From an uncultured Alphaproteobacteria bacterium (lineage in GTDB: Bacteria > Pseudomonadota > Alphaproteobacteria > Rs-D84), in the NCBI GenBank assembly GCA_947175875.1, contig CAMWON010000001.1, positions 207,809 to 271,808 on the forward strand: a stretch of 64,000 nt of DNA, written 5' to 3'. The notes under the pieces are model-generated. The model was not told the origin of the DNA. It was given only the letters and a program-made list of their open reading frames with translations, and searched no databases. Each line of letters opens with the position of its first letter. The first letter of the stretch is position 1. This document shows, piece by piece, positions 48,138-57,073 of the stretch. A program made the translations under genes and the position numbers.

Positions 48138-49097
48138 ATGGCTAATGTTGTGCTGGATTCTTTACTGCGCCCGCTGGAGGAGTTTTATAAACCCTCGTTC
48201 GTGGAAGAAATCGCAATCAATCACGCGGGCGAGGTCTGGATGCGCCTGCACGGCGCGCGCGTTCCGTGGGTTGCATACCAGGCCGAGAATTTAAGCAAAC
48301 AATACCTTATCGACTTAATCCATACCGTCGCCAATATTTACGAGCGGCCCTTTGACCCGACGCACGGCGTGCCGGTCGTATATGCGACGTTGCCCGGCAA
48401 TCATCGTTTTTCAGCCATTGCGGGCCCGAATGTTCAATATGATGAAAATGATGTCACGGGTGGTGTCGCGATGAATATCCGCGGTGGAAACGCCCCGGAC
48501 ACCAGTTTTGAGAATTATCATCTGAAACGTGGCGAGGATTTGTTAAAGGTAAAGCCCCGCGATAACGTCCGTCCCGACGACCCGTACGACAGATTGATGC
48601 AGGCCATAAACGACGGCAGTCCCATTTTAATCAGTGGCGCGACCGCAACCGGAAAAACGACGTTCTTGAACCATATGTTAAAGTTAATCGACCAAAACAG
48701 CCGTGTCATTACCGTCGAAGATGCCCGCGAAATCCGCGTGCCCCAGGCGAACCGGGTGCACTTCGTTTTGTCGCGTACGGAACAGAATAATGATTTTAAT
48801 TATGCGCGCCTGTTGGATTTGGTGGTGCGTATGACGCCCGACGTCATTATCGGCGGGGAAATATCAACCGATAATGCATCCGTCCTGTGGGAAATGCTGG
48901 GGACGGGTCACGACCACTTTTATACGACCATTCACGCCGAAAGTGCCGAGGCTGCATACGCCGCGTTCGCGGACCGTATCCTGCATACTCAGCCGGCGTA
49001 TAACCGCACTGAACTGATTACGGAAATGAGAAAGAAAATCCGCGTCGTGCAATTATCGCGTGACGGCGCCCTGCGCGCCGTGACCGAGGTTGTATAG
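48138..49097 (+). CDS. virB11: VirB11/TrbB-type traffic ATPase
   Basis: 319 residues. C-terminal RecA-like ATPase domain: Walker A GATATGKTT, Asp-box VEDAREI, Walker B region PDVIIGGEI, and His-box TTIHAES, in the order of VirB11 family enzymes. The N-terminal domain of ~135 residues is consistent in size. It would power a type IV secretion or DNA-transfer system at the inner membrane. No other unmistakable T4SS genes are adjacent, so it is an orphan here. Confidence 0.85.
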   Translation: MANVVLDSLLRPLEEFYKPSFVEEIAINHAGEVWMRLHGARVPWVAYQAENLSKQYLIDLIHTVANIYERPFDPTHGVPVVYATLPGNHRFSAIAGPNVQYDENDVTGGVAMNIRGGNAPDTSFENYHLKRGEDLLKVKPRDNVRPDDPYDRLMQAINDGSPILISGATATGKTTFLNHMLKLIDQNSRVITVEDAREIRVPQANRVHFVLSRTEQNNDFNYARLLDLVVRMTPDVIIGGEISTDNASVLWEMLGTGHDHFYTTIHAESAEAAYAAFADRILHTQPAYNRTELITEMRKKIRVVQLSRDGALRAVTEVV

Positions 49098-49163
49098 TGC
49101 CTTTGCTTGTTTTCTGAAATTTTCGTGTTATAATATACATATATTTAAAATAAGGATGCAAAT

Positions 49164-49415
49164 ATGGCAGAACGAAAAATTGTATGGTTGGAAGACATGT
49201 TGGCAAACGCCAAAGATGACAAGGAACGCGAACAGATTTTAAAAGAGTGGGAGGCGGAAAAGGTTGCGCGTGCCGCCCGCAAGGAAGAAGAACGCATTAA
49301 CGCCCCGTCCATGATTGATAAATTCATAGAGGGTATCGCGGCGCTGAAAAAGAAAATGTTCAAAGACAAGACAAAAGATAAAAAACTGTCGCAGACGCAG
49401 CAGCGTACGCGTTAA
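49164..49415 (+). CDS. Small charged helical protein, hypothetical
   Basis: 83 residues, with aagga upstream of ATG 49164. Rich in Lys/Glu/Arg with a predicted long helix, basic at the C-terminus. No family was recognised. It is 66 bp after virB11 and ends at a terminator. Confidence 0.55.
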   Translation: MAERKIVWLEDMLANAKDDKEREQILKEWEAEKVARAARKEEERINAPSMIDKFIEGIAALKKKMFKDKTKDKKLSQTQQRTR

Positions 49416-49420
49416 TAAAA

Positions 49421-49444
49421 AAGCCCCGTGCGGGGGCTTTATTT
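49421..49444. terminator. Intrinsic terminator
   Basis: AAGCCCC / GGGGCTT stem with a short loop between A- and T-runs. Confidence 0.8.
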
Positions 49445-49782
49445 TATTTGTCGTTCAGCAGTTTTGCCTTCATCTTGTCGTATTCTGATTTGGAAATGAC
49501 CTTGGATTTATGCAGCTTTGCCAGCTTTTCCAATTCGTCCAGTCTGCTGCCGCATGCATAGCAGTTCTGCCCCTCGCCATGCCACGCCAGTGACAGTATC
49601 AGCGCCGCAAACCACGTTAATCCAAAAAATATCCCCAGCCATGACAGCACCAGAATAATTGTCTTTTGCGTGCCGCATATACCGCGCACATTTGCAATCA
49701 TTACCGGTATGCATATTACCGCGCATACAAATGCGCACAACAGCATAAACATAAAAAACAATGCCAGATATTCAACGAACAT
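49444..49782 (-). CDS. Membrane protein with superinfection-immunity-like and SHOCT segments
   Basis: 112 residues. Two hydrophobic helices with the spacing and composition of the Imm_superinfect family (IPVMIANVRGICGTQKTIILVLSWLGI and then WFAALIL), followed by a short C-terminal region LDELEKLAKLHKSKVISKSEYDKMKAKLL that fits the SHOCT (short C-terminal domain) pattern. SHOCT domains are often found at the end of membrane proteins and may be oligomerisation modules. Function uncertain; the name comes from a phage T4-like immunity protein and need not mean phage defence here. Confidence 0.6.
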   Translation of the reverse strand: MFVEYLALFFMFMLLCAFVCAVICIPVMIANVRGICGTQKTIILVLSWLGIFFGLTWFAALILSLAWHGEGQNCYACGSRLDELEKLAKLHKSKVISKSEYDKMKAKLLNDK

Positions 49783-49839
49783 TTTTTCTCCTTTGTTCTG
49801 ATAAATATATTATATCGTAAAAAATCCTAACTTCAATCC

Positions 49840-52053
49840 CTACATAAAGTTTTGCGGGCCGACATCAATTTTTACGCGGATGTTTGTCGGCACACGCACC
49901 TTTGCCACCCATCGCGCCACCACCGGTTGCAGATTGGCGCGCGCGTCGCCCGATATTAAAAATCGCATGCGGTACCAGTTGCGTATCTGATAAATCTGGG
50001 CGGGCACCGGGCCCATTATGCGCCCGCCCGACAACGCGGGCGCGGCCGCCGCCAATTCCGCACAGAAACGTTGCAGCACGGATTCCCTCTGCCCCTCTAT
50101 TATCAGCGCAATCAGCTGGCCGAACGGGGGCATTTTCGCCATCCGCCGCGCCGCCATGTCCGTCGCCATAAACGCGTCGCGGTCGCATTCGCAAATCGCG
50201 CGCAGTACGGGATGGTCCGGCTGGTATGTCTGCATCAGAACGCGGCCCGGCGCATCCCCGCGCCCGGCGCGCCCGGCCACCTGGAACAGTTGCTGGAATG
50301 TATGCTCGCCCGCGCGGAAATCCGTCCCGAACAGTCCCATGTCCGCGTCAACAACGCCCACCAGTGTCAGGTTCGGAAAATGGTGCCCCTTTGCCAGAAT
50401 CTGGGTGCCGATTACAATGTCTATCTCGCCCGATTCCATTTTTTCAACCAATCGCTGCAGCGCCGCGCGCGACATGATTGTGTCGCTGGATACACATGCG
50501 GTGCGCGCGCCGGGGAATTTGGCGGCAACCTCGGCCTCTATCTTTTCCATTCCCGCCCCGCGGGTGGATATTACGCCACCGCAATCGGGGCATGTGGCCG
50601 GCATCTGCGCCGTCCGCCCGCACATATGGCACAGCAGCTTTCCCAGACGTTTGTGATATGTCATCGACACACTGCAGTCCGGACATTGCGCAACAAATCC
50701 GCATTTCTTGCATTGTACAATCGGGGCAAATCCGCGGCGGTTGATAAACAGCAACGCCTGGCGTCCGGCGCCGAGTGTTTCGCCGATGGCGTCGCACAGG
50801 GTGGGTGTCAAACAGCCCGGTGTTTCATCCGCCCCGTCTTCGGCGTCCGGCGCGCGGTACGGGGTGGGGCGCTCGGCACGCAAATCGATTGTGGAAATCG
50901 CAGGCAATTGCGCGCCGCCAAAACGCGATGTTAGGCGCAGATGCGAATACCGCCCCGTCGCCGCATTGTTTAATGTTTCGGCCGACGGCGTTGCGCTGGC
51001 CAATATTACGGGGAATCCGGCAATCTTGGCACGCAGTACGGCCATGTCGCGCGCGTGATAGTTGCCCATGTCTTCCTGTTTGTACGACGTGTCGTGCTCT
51101 TCATCCACGACAATCAGCCCCAGATTCTGCCACGGCAGAAACAATGCGCTGCGCGTGCCGACAACCATTCGAATATCGCCGCGCGCAACGCCGCGCCATA
51201 TTTCGCGCCGGGCCGCGGCGGTTAAATTGCTGTGCCATACGACGGGCGGTGCGCCAAACCGACGCGAGAAGCGGTCCATAAACTGTGCCGTTAATGCGAT
51301 TTCAGGCATCATCAATAAAACAGAGTGCCCGTTGTTATACGCGCGCCATGCCGCGTCAAAGTAAACCTGGGTCTTGCCGCTGCCGGTGATGCCGTCCAAT
51401 AAATGAACCGAAAATCCCCCGTGTGAAATCGAAGCGGCGATTGTGTCGGCCGCCGCCTGTTGTTCGGCGTTTAGCGTGACGGCGCCCGTGTCATGATATT
51501 GATGTACAAATGCATCGGCGGCAATCGGCCGCGCGTCAGTCGGTACCAGGGCGCCGCTTTTTATCATTGCGCCAACGACGGCGCGGCTGGCGCGGGAAAT
51601 GTTTTGAATATCAGACGCCGACATCGGGGCAAAGTCATTGGCCTCGAACGCGTCGGCCACCGCCTGGCGCGCGTCGGTCATGCGAATTTTGGAATCGGTG
51701 TTATATGAGTACAGTGCCTCCACCCGCGGCGGCGCAAACGCGTCCGGCACGTTTATAATCAGGCGCAGCACGCCCCCCGGCGGCATCAGTGTCCATTCGG
51801 ACATTTTCTGAATCCATTGCAGGTCGGCGACCGGCATCTTTATTGGAAAAACGGTCCCCGTACTTTTAATTTTTTCAGGCGCCACCCGCCCATCCGGCAT
51901 GCCGTACACGACACCGACATACGGGCGGCCCATAATTGTCACCGCAACATAGGAACCCAGTTCCGCCGCCGCCGACAATCGATAGTCGTATCCGGTGTTA
52001 ACCGCGTTCGGCACTAAAATTTTAACGATATCGCCCGCATTGAACATAAGCAT
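49840..52053 (-). CDS. priA: Primosomal protein N' (replication restart helicase)
   Basis: 737 residues from ATG 52053; the open frame extends much further upstream but that part overlaps the divergent kinase-like gene. Motifs of superfamily 2 helicases are visible: Walker A GITGSGKTQVY, DEEH (motif II), and ATPSAETL, QVAGRAGRGDAPGRV in motif VI. Two zinc-binding sets appear as CKKCGFVAQCPDC and CHMCG...CPDCG. PriA restarts stalled forks. No strong ribosome-binding site; Met at 52047 is an alternative start. Confidence 0.92.
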   Translation of the reverse strand: MLMFNAGDIVKILVPNAVNTGYDYRLSAAAELGSYVAVTIMGRPYVGVVYGMPDGRVAPEKIKSTGTVFPIKMPVADLQWIQKMSEWTLMPPGGVLRLIINVPDAFAPPRVEALYSYNTDSKIRMTDARQAVADAFEANDFAPMSASDIQNISRASRAVVGAMIKSGALVPTDARPIAADAFVHQYHDTGAVTLNAEQQAAADTIAASISHGGFSVHLLDGITGSGKTQVYFDAAWRAYNNGHSVLLMMPEIALTAQFMDRFSRRFGAPPVVWHSNLTAAARREIWRGVARGDIRMVVGTRSALFLPWQNLGLIVVDEEHDTSYKQEDMGNYHARDMAVLRAKIAGFPVILASATPSAETLNNAATGRYSHLRLTSRFGGAQLPAISTIDLRAERPTPYRAPDAEDGADETPGCLTPTLCDAIGETLGAGRQALLFINRRGFAPIVQCKKCGFVAQCPDCSVSMTYHKRLGKLLCHMCGRTAQMPATCPDCGGVISTRGAGMEKIEAEVAAKFPGARTACVSSDTIMSRAALQRLVEKMESGEIDIVIGTQILAKGHHFPNLTLVGVVDADMGLFGTDFRAGEHTFQQLFQVAGRAGRGDAPGRVLMQTYQPDHPVLRAICECDRDAFMATDMAARRMAKMPPFGQLIALIIEGQRESVLQRFCAELAAAAPALSGGRIMGPVPAQIYQIRNWYRMRFLISGDARANLQPVVARWVAKVRVPTNIRVKIDVGPQNFM

Positions 52054-52095
52054 AAAATACTTGTTTTTTTTCTTTTTTTCAATACCATTCATGCC

Positions 52096-52824
52096 ATGTG
52101 GAAACAGTTTTTTGAAGTCAGTGATTTTCTGTGTAATTTTATTCCCGGACGTTCCCGTCGTGCGGCAATCCGTCGCGAGAAACTCTACGATTGGCGTAAA
52201 AAGTATCGTGCATTGCGCCGCGCATATCCGGAATTGAATTTTCGCCGCACGCGTATGATAAAGGGCGGCTGGAACATCGGATTTATCGTTGACCGCAAAT
52301 ATGTGTTTAAAATCAGAAAGTTTTACGATAAAAACACGCCGACCGCAAAAATCATGCGGGAACAGCGGATAACGGGTGCCTTGGCGGACGTGGCGTCCGT
52401 TCGCATCCCCCGGATAGAGGTTGTACGCACCGGCGGATATACGTTTTATAAATATGACTTTATCCCGGGGCGGAACATGAATACTTTTTCCCCGGCACAA
52501 ATTGCGCGCAATGCGACCGCGTGGGGCGCCCAGATTGGCGAATTTATTCATTCGATACATACGGCCCGGCCTGATGATTTGGACGATTTGCGCGATCGGC
52601 CCGGCGATGGTTGGAATCATAACGATATATGCAATAATGTAATCATAGACCCAAAAACAATGCGCGTTGCGGGGGTGATAGACTGGGAGTATTCGGGCTG
52701 GGGGTTGCTCTCGACGGAATTTGATAATTGCGTTCGCTTTTCTAAAAAAATCAAAGAATCCGGTATCTTGTCGCATATCCAAAAAAAATATTACGATTTG
52801 GATAAAAGAAGATTGACAAAATAA
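52096..52824 (+). CDS. Aminoglycoside phosphotransferase/choline-kinase-like protein
   Basis: 242 residues. The kinase catalytic loop WNHNDICNNVIID (HxDxxxxN) and the IDWEYSGWG that replaces the DFG metal-binding Asp define the APH/ChoK-like fold; an upstream YKYDFIPGRNM contributes the nucleotide-binding lobe. Substrate unknown: choline/ethanolamine, an LPS sugar or other small molecule are all possible. It begins only 43 bp from divergent priA, so the two share a regulatory region. Confidence 0.75.
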   Translation: MWKQFFEVSDFLCNFIPGRSRRAAIRREKLYDWRKKYRALRRAYPELNFRRTRMIKGGWNIGFIVDRKYVFKIRKFYDKNTPTAKIMREQRITGALADVASVRIPRIEVVRTGGYTFYKYDFIPGRNMNTFSPAQIARNATAWGAQIGEFIHSIHTARPDDLDDLRDRPGDGWNHNDICNNVIIDPKTMRVAGVIDWEYSGWGLLSTEFDNCVRFSKKIKESGILSHIQKKYYDLDKRRLTK

Positions 52825-52869
52825 TATTTTTGTATTAAATATAGATTGGCCTAATCAAAAGGATATAAA

Positions 52870-53430
52870 ATGGCATCTATTCGCGACAATCGTAAGCAGC
52901 CCAGTGTGGTTCAGCAATTGTTTGGCAAGGTGTATGTTCCGCACATTGCTGATATGATACTAAAGAATCATGGCGGTTCTTATGCCTGTTACGAGAATGA
53001 GCGTAACACATGGCGTTCATATATTCCTTATTCTGCAAAAATAGAGGATGAATTTGTCATGGAGACCAAGATGTTCATTGTATTCTTGGACCATCATGTA
53101 AAGAAATTGGCAGAAAATCCTGAATTTGTAATGGCGTTTGTAAAGCTGGTTGTGGATTATCTGTCGGCATATACGATGAAGAATCCGAAATTCCCAAAGC
53201 GCACCCGTAAAAAGGCCAAAGAGGCGCTGATGCAAACGCTGTGGGATGATTTTGCACATATTCAGAAAATGCTGTCGCGTCAAGAGTTTCAGCGTGCCGC
53301 CCGCCGCGAACGCAATGTCAGATGCCAGACCGCCGGCAAGAAAAAGCCCAACGACCCGCAAGATGCTTACGAAAAAATGAAAGCGACGCAGCGCCGCTTT
53401 GCTTCGGGGCGGGACCCGAAGCAGAAATAA
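52870..53430 (+). CDS. Hypothetical cytoplasmic protein
   Basis: 186 residues with aaaagga upstream. No signal peptide or membrane helix. Basic, Lys/Arg-rich in the second half (KRTRKKAKEALMQ and QRAARRERNVRC), which may point to nucleic-acid or membrane-surface binding. No known family. Confidence 0.6.
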   Translation: MASIRDNRKQPSVVQQLFGKVYVPHIADMILKNHGGSYACYENERNTWRSYIPYSAKIEDEFVMETKMFIVFLDHHVKKLAENPEFVMAFVKLVVDYLSAYTMKNPKFPKRTRKKAKEALMQTLWDDFAHIQKMLSRQEFQRAARRERNVRCQTAGKKKPNDPQDAYEKMKATQRRFASGRDPKQK

Positions 53431-53445
53431 CCCTGCAAAGAAATA

Positions 53446-54321
53446 TTATATCACGGCGTCGATATCTTCGGCGCCGTTTAAAATTACGTCGGCGTCAAAT
53501 TGTGTGCGGAACCAGGTGCGCTGGCGCTTGGCATACTGGTTGGTTTTTGTAATCCATGTGTCAATGCATTCGGACATTGAAATCTCGCCGCGAACGTATG
53601 CGCACATCTGGGGCGCGCCGATTGCGCGCCGCGGGTCCCATCCGGACGTGATTATTCGGCGGGCCTCCATCTCGGCACCGCCGGATATCATTTCCGGCAC
53701 ACGCGTGGCAATGCGGTGGCGTAACACGTCGCCCGGCGGATTGATAAGTATGCGCCGCGCCGTCGGTACAACCGCGCCGACGCGCGGCATCGATTGAAAT
53801 TCTGTTATATGGCGGCCGGTTTGTAAAAATACCTCTATCGCGCGGGCGATCCGCTGGGGGTCGGTGAATTTAAAATCGGTGGGCAGTAATTTGCGCGCCG
53901 CATTCGGGTCCGCCGCCACCATTTCCCGCGCGCGCCGCCGTGCGTCGTCCGAAATATCGGGCATTGGCGAAATGCCGGACCGCAGTGCGGAAATGTAATA
54001 TCCCGTCCCGCCGACGAATATTGCGGGGCGTCCTGCGCGGTGGGCCGTTTCATATTCCTGACGCGCCATTTCCATATAATCCGCCACGGAAATCTGTTGC
54101 GTTAAATCCAGCACGGAAAACAGCCTGTACGGCACGCCGTCGATATCGGGTGTGATGTCACGCCCGGCAAATGGGCTGGCCGCGATATTTTCAATGCCGT
54201 TATAAATCTGAACACTGTCACAGTTTATAATGACGCCGCCAATCCTCGCCGCCAGTTTGTGTGCGAATGCGGATTTTCCGGATGCGGTTGGGCCTGTAAT
54301 AATGTATGCATCATAAGTCAT
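53446..54321 (-). CDS. miaA: tRNA dimethylallyltransferase
   Basis: 291 residues. Walker A-like GPTASGKSAFAHKLA, then DSVQIYNGIENIAA, VGGTGYYISAL and the DPQRIARAIEV segment match MiaA. It transfers a dimethylallyl group to A37 of tRNAs reading codons with U first. Single start at ATG 54321, convergent with the 52870 gene and divergent from GAPDH. Confidence 0.92.
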   Translation of the reverse strand: MTYDAYIITGPTASGKSAFAHKLAARIGGVIINCDSVQIYNGIENIAASPFAGRDITPDIDGVPYRLFSVLDLTQQISVADYMEMARQEYETAHRAGRPAIFVGGTGYYISALRSGISPMPDISDDARRRAREMVAADPNAARKLLPTDFKFTDPQRIARAIEVFLQTGRHITEFQSMPRVGAVVPTARRILINPPGDVLRHRIATRVPEMISGGAEMEARRIITSGWDPRRAIGAPQMCAYVRGEISMSECIDTWITKTNQYAKRQRTWFRTQFDADVILNGAEDIDAVI

Positions 54322-54358
54322 TGTAAAAAAGTATAAATGTCGAAAATGTAAAATTCAA

Positions 54359-54388
54359 TTGTAAATTCTAAAATTATGGTGCTAGAAT
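54359..54388 (+). promoter_or_regulatory. Promoter for gap
   Basis: TTGTAA (54359-54364), 18-bp spacer, TAGAAT (54383-54388), 36 bp before the start codon. Confidence 0.6.
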
Positions 54389-54423
54389 AGGGTTGTCCAA
54401 TAAAAAAACGAAAGGAAAAAATT

Positions 54424-55422
54424 ATGTCAAAAGTAAGAGTTGCTATCAACGGTTTCGGCCGTATCGGACGCTTGGTTTTGCGTGCGGCACTGGAATCGGG
54501 ACGTGATGATATCGAATTTGTTGCGGTAAACGACTTGGCGCCGGCCGAACAGAACGCATACCTGTTGGAATATGATTCTGTTCATGGCAAGCTGCCGATG
54601 GATGTAAAGCTGGAAGGCGACACCATCATCGTCGGCAATCAAAAGATTAAGTGCATTGCGGAAAAAGACCCGACAAAGCTGCCGTGGGGCGAATTGAACA
54701 TCGACGTTGTGATGGAATGCACGGGTATCTTTACCGCCGCTGAAAAGGCGCGCGTTCATCTGGAGGCGGGTGCAAAGCGCGTATTGGTATCGGCCCCGTC
54801 GGCCGGTGCGGACGCGACAATCGTGTACGGCGTGAACCAGGATACATTGAAATCCACAGACTTGATTGTGTCGAACGCATCCTGCACGACAAACTGCCTG
54901 GCACCCGTGGCCAAGGTTTTGGACGACACATTCGGCATCATTTCCGGCTGGATGACGACTGTTCATGCATACACCGGCGACCAGCAGTTGCTGGATAAAA
55001 ACCACAAAGATTTCCGTCGTGCACGTGCGGCGGCCCTGTCCATGATTCCGACCAGCACCGGCGCGGCCAAGGCAATCGGACTGGTTCTGCCGAAATTGGC
55101 GGGCAAACTGGACGGTATGGCAATCCGCGTACCGACACCGGACGTATCGGTTGTTGAATTGGTTGTGAATCTGGAAAAAGACGCGACCGTTGACGCGGTA
55201 AACGCCGCGATGAAGGCGGCCGAGTCCCGCACATTCGGCTATAATGACAAGCCGTTGGTATCCATCGACTTTACCGGCGACGCGCACAGTTCCATCTTTG
55301 ACGCATCCCAGACCAAGGTCTTGGGCGACCGTCTGGTTCATGTGACCGCATGGTATGACAATGAATGGGGCTTCTCGAACCGTATGGGCGACACCGCGGT
55401 TGCGATGGGCAAATTGATATAA
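54424..55422 (+). CDS. gap: Glyceraldehyde-3-phosphate dehydrogenase
   Basis: 332 residues. NAD-binding NGFGRIGR at the N-terminus, catalytic Cys in SNASCTTNCLAP, His in the TTVHAYTGDQ region, and the C-terminal WYDNEWGFSNR block. Central enzyme of glycolysis/gluconeogenesis in the cytoplasm. Good ribosome-binding site (aaagga) and promoter. Highly regular codon use suggests high expression. Confidence 0.96.
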   Translation: MSKVRVAINGFGRIGRLVLRAALESGRDDIEFVAVNDLAPAEQNAYLLEYDSVHGKLPMDVKLEGDTIIVGNQKIKCIAEKDPTKLPWGELNIDVVMECTGIFTAAEKARVHLEAGAKRVLVSAPSAGADATIVYGVNQDTLKSTDLIVSNASCTTNCLAPVAKVLDDTFGIISGWMTTVHAYTGDQQLLDKNHKDFRRARAAALSMIPTSTGAAKAIGLVLPKLAGKLDGMAIRVPTPDVSVVELVVNLEKDATVDAVNAAMKAAESRTFGYNDKPLVSIDFTGDAHSSIFDASQTKVLGDRLVHVTAWYDNEWGFSNRMGDTAVAMGKLI

Positions 55423-55441
55423 TTGTTTATATCGAAAAAAA

Positions 55442-55470
55442 GAATCCGGCGTTTTGCCGGATTTTTTTAT
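55442..55470. terminator. Intrinsic terminator between gap and the DGR reverse transcriptase
   Basis: ATCCGGC / GCCGGAT stem with a five-base loop and a T7 run; the RT gene ends inside the T-run. Confidence 0.85.
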
Positions 55471-56492
55471 ATCAGGTATTTATTGTAAAAACCTATAAAT
55501 GCACTGTCGCCGGTCTGGCGGACATCCGCCCGAAATTTCCGTCGCAGATTATTGCATCGCGCCCATTTCATCCAACCGCTGAACGCGGCCAGCTGGCTGC
55601 GCGTATGCGGGGAAATCTCTCTGAACCGTATCAGTGCGCGCATTTTACGTTTCATCTTTTTTGCGCCAGCCTTGGTTAAAACGACATAGTCCTTAAAGTG
55701 GCGGTATCCGATAAAATTTATCCCCGCATCGGTCGGCTTTATAAACGATTTGGAAAACACCAGGTCCAGTTCCGTCCCCAGATATTCGCGCAATGTCGTC
55801 CGCCACCCGCGCAGCGTTTCCATATCGTCCCCAAACAGACAGAAATCGTCACAGTATCGTATATAGTCGCGCACATGCATTTTATGCTTAACAAACATGT
55901 CCAAATCGTTCAGATACAGGTTGCCCATCCATTGACTGGTTAAGTTTCCGATTGGCATCCCGCGCTCTGTATCGACCGAGCGCACAATATCCTCCAGCAC
56001 TTTCAGCAATCGTCGGTCCGTGATTTTGCGCCGCAGGATTTTCATCATGATTTCGTGATTGATGCTGGGATAGAATTTTCGTATATCGCACTGCAGCACG
56101 TATTTGTTCCGGCGCAGCATCTGCATGCATCTGTGTGACGCCACGTGCAGGCCGCGTCCCGGAATACACGCGTATGAATCGCTGATAAACATTTTCTGCC
56201 AAATTGGCGCCAATATGTTCATCAGCGCATGGTGCACGATATGGTCCGGATACAGCGGCAGCATGAATACGTTTCGTTTCTTTGGCTCGTATACGGTAAA
56301 GACGCGATATCGGCCCGTCTTATACGTGCCGTTTTCCAGCATTTCGCGCAGCCGCGCCAGTTTTCGCGGCCGGCGCCGCATAAAGTTTTTTGCAGACAGT
56401 TTGGATTTTTTCCCGCGCAGGGCATGGTCGGCGGCAATTTCGAAATTTTCCGCGGATATAAATTCGTCCCACAAATGCTTGTGTGTTTTCAT
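55467..56492 (-). CDS. Diversity-generating retroelement reverse transcriptase
   Basis: 341 residues from ATG 56492, which overlaps the stop of the accessory gene by four bases (ATGA). RT fingers/palm motifs are visible: motif 2-like VYEPKKRNVFMLPLYPDHIVHHALM, CDIRKFYPSI (residues 135-144) with the first catalytic Asp, IGNLTSQWMGNLYLNDLD, and YCDDF (213-217) for the catalytic pair. The SQ within IGxxxSQ marks DGR enzymes rather than group II intron RTs, and no maturase or endonuclease domain follows. It should copy the adjacent template-repeat RNA with errors at adenines. Confidence 0.92.
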   Translation of the reverse strand: MKTHKHLWDEFISAENFEIAADHALRGKKSKLSAKNFMRRRPRKLARLREMLENGTYKTGRYRVFTVYEPKKRNVFMLPLYPDHIVHHALMNILAPIWQKMFISDSYACIPGRGLHVASHRCMQMLRRNKYVLQCDIRKFYPSINHEIMMKILRRKITDRRLLKVLEDIVRSVDTERGMPIGNLTSQWMGNLYLNDLDMFVKHKMHVRDYIRYCDDFCLFGDDMETLRGWRTTLREYLGTELDLVFSKSFIKPTDAGINFIGYRHFKDYVVLTKAGAKKMKRKMRALIRFREISPHTRSQLAAFSGWMKWARCNNLRRKFRADVRQTGDSAFIGFYNKYLI

Positions 56493-56815
56493 GAAAAGGA
56501 ATAATACTTGTCGATTTTTACAATCGTCGCACAAAAGGGTATGTTTTCTTTTGCGGATTGAATCTGGTCGATTAAGACGCTGCTGCCGGTAAACACGACG
56601 CAGACCTTGTCGTCCAAAAGAAATTGTATCTGCAGACAGTCGGTTCCGTTTCGTTTTTTACTGCCCGATATTCTGAAATCGGTAATTGTAATTTCGCGGT
56701 TCAACAGGTCGTTCATAAATTTTTTATCCCCCGGCATGGGCAGTTTATCGCGTGCAAATACGGAAAATTTCGGGCACTGTGACCGGTCAAGTTTTTTTAT
56801 ATCGTCGATTGTCAT
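56489..56815 (-). CDS. Small protein translationally coupled to the DGR reverse transcriptase
   Basis: 108 residues. It occupies the position of the DGR accessory gene, between TR and RT, and overlaps the RT start (ATGA). Unlike the four-helix Avd protein it appears mainly beta-structured (ITITDFRISGSKKRNGTDCLQIQFLLDDKVCVVFTG) with a C-terminal FCATIVKIDKYYSF, reminiscent of small phage nucleic-acid-binding proteins, though not proven. HRDC and Avd motifs are absent. It may replace Avd in binding the RNA or the RT. ggaaac lies upstream of ATG 56815. Confidence 0.7.
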   Translation of the reverse strand: MTIDDIKKLDRSQCPKFSVFARDKLPMPGDKKFMNDLLNREITITDFRISGSKKRNGTDCLQIQFLLDDKVCVVFTGSSVLIDQIQSAKENIPFCATIVKIDKYYSFS

Positions 56816-57073
56816 ATTTGTTTCCTTTTGTTAAAGACAATCAAACATTCGGACGTTCGCCGGGTAAAGTGGCAGCTACTGGCCCGAATGTTTCCTGCGT
56901 TATTTGTTCGGAGAATGTGTCGCCACATTCTGCCGGGATATGCCGCCCCGCCTTTGATAAGGAAGGCATACAAACAGACGTTTTTTTGCGTCTGAAAAGT
57001 GTCGTTCGCACTTTGTCCTGCAGGTTAGCCAAACTTTATTTCCTTGCGTAATAAAGTTACCATTCCCCAAGGA
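56816..57073 (-). ncRNA. Structured spacer between template repeat and accessory gene (DGR RNA, 3' part)
   Basis: No protein frame is convincing here. Four exact inverted repeats are visible: AACTTTATT/AATAAAGTT (57032-57058), CAGACG/CGTCTG (56975-56994), AGAATGTG/CACATTCT with a four-base loop (56912-56931), and AAACATTCGG/CCGAATGTTT (56843-56893, 10 bp, enclosing 31 nt). In the Bordetella-phage DGR, the RNA downstream of TR (Sp) is essential for cDNA priming; by position this is the equivalent. Confidence 0.65.

Noticed and set aside
52054-52782. N-terminal extension of PriA across the region upstream of 52053
   Set aside because: It lies antisense to a clear kinase-like gene and does not resemble PriA; the typical PriA N-terminus begins near 52053.
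55467-56492. Retron or group II intron reverse transcriptase
   Set aside because: No msr/msd-type inverted structure, no maturase or endonuclease domain, and the IGNLTSQ motif together with adenine-specific TR/VR differences point to a DGR.
56841-57032. Small minus-strand open frame in the TR-downstream spacer
   Set aside because: No ribosome-binding site, and the stretch is dominated by inverted repeats; better explained as structured RNA.
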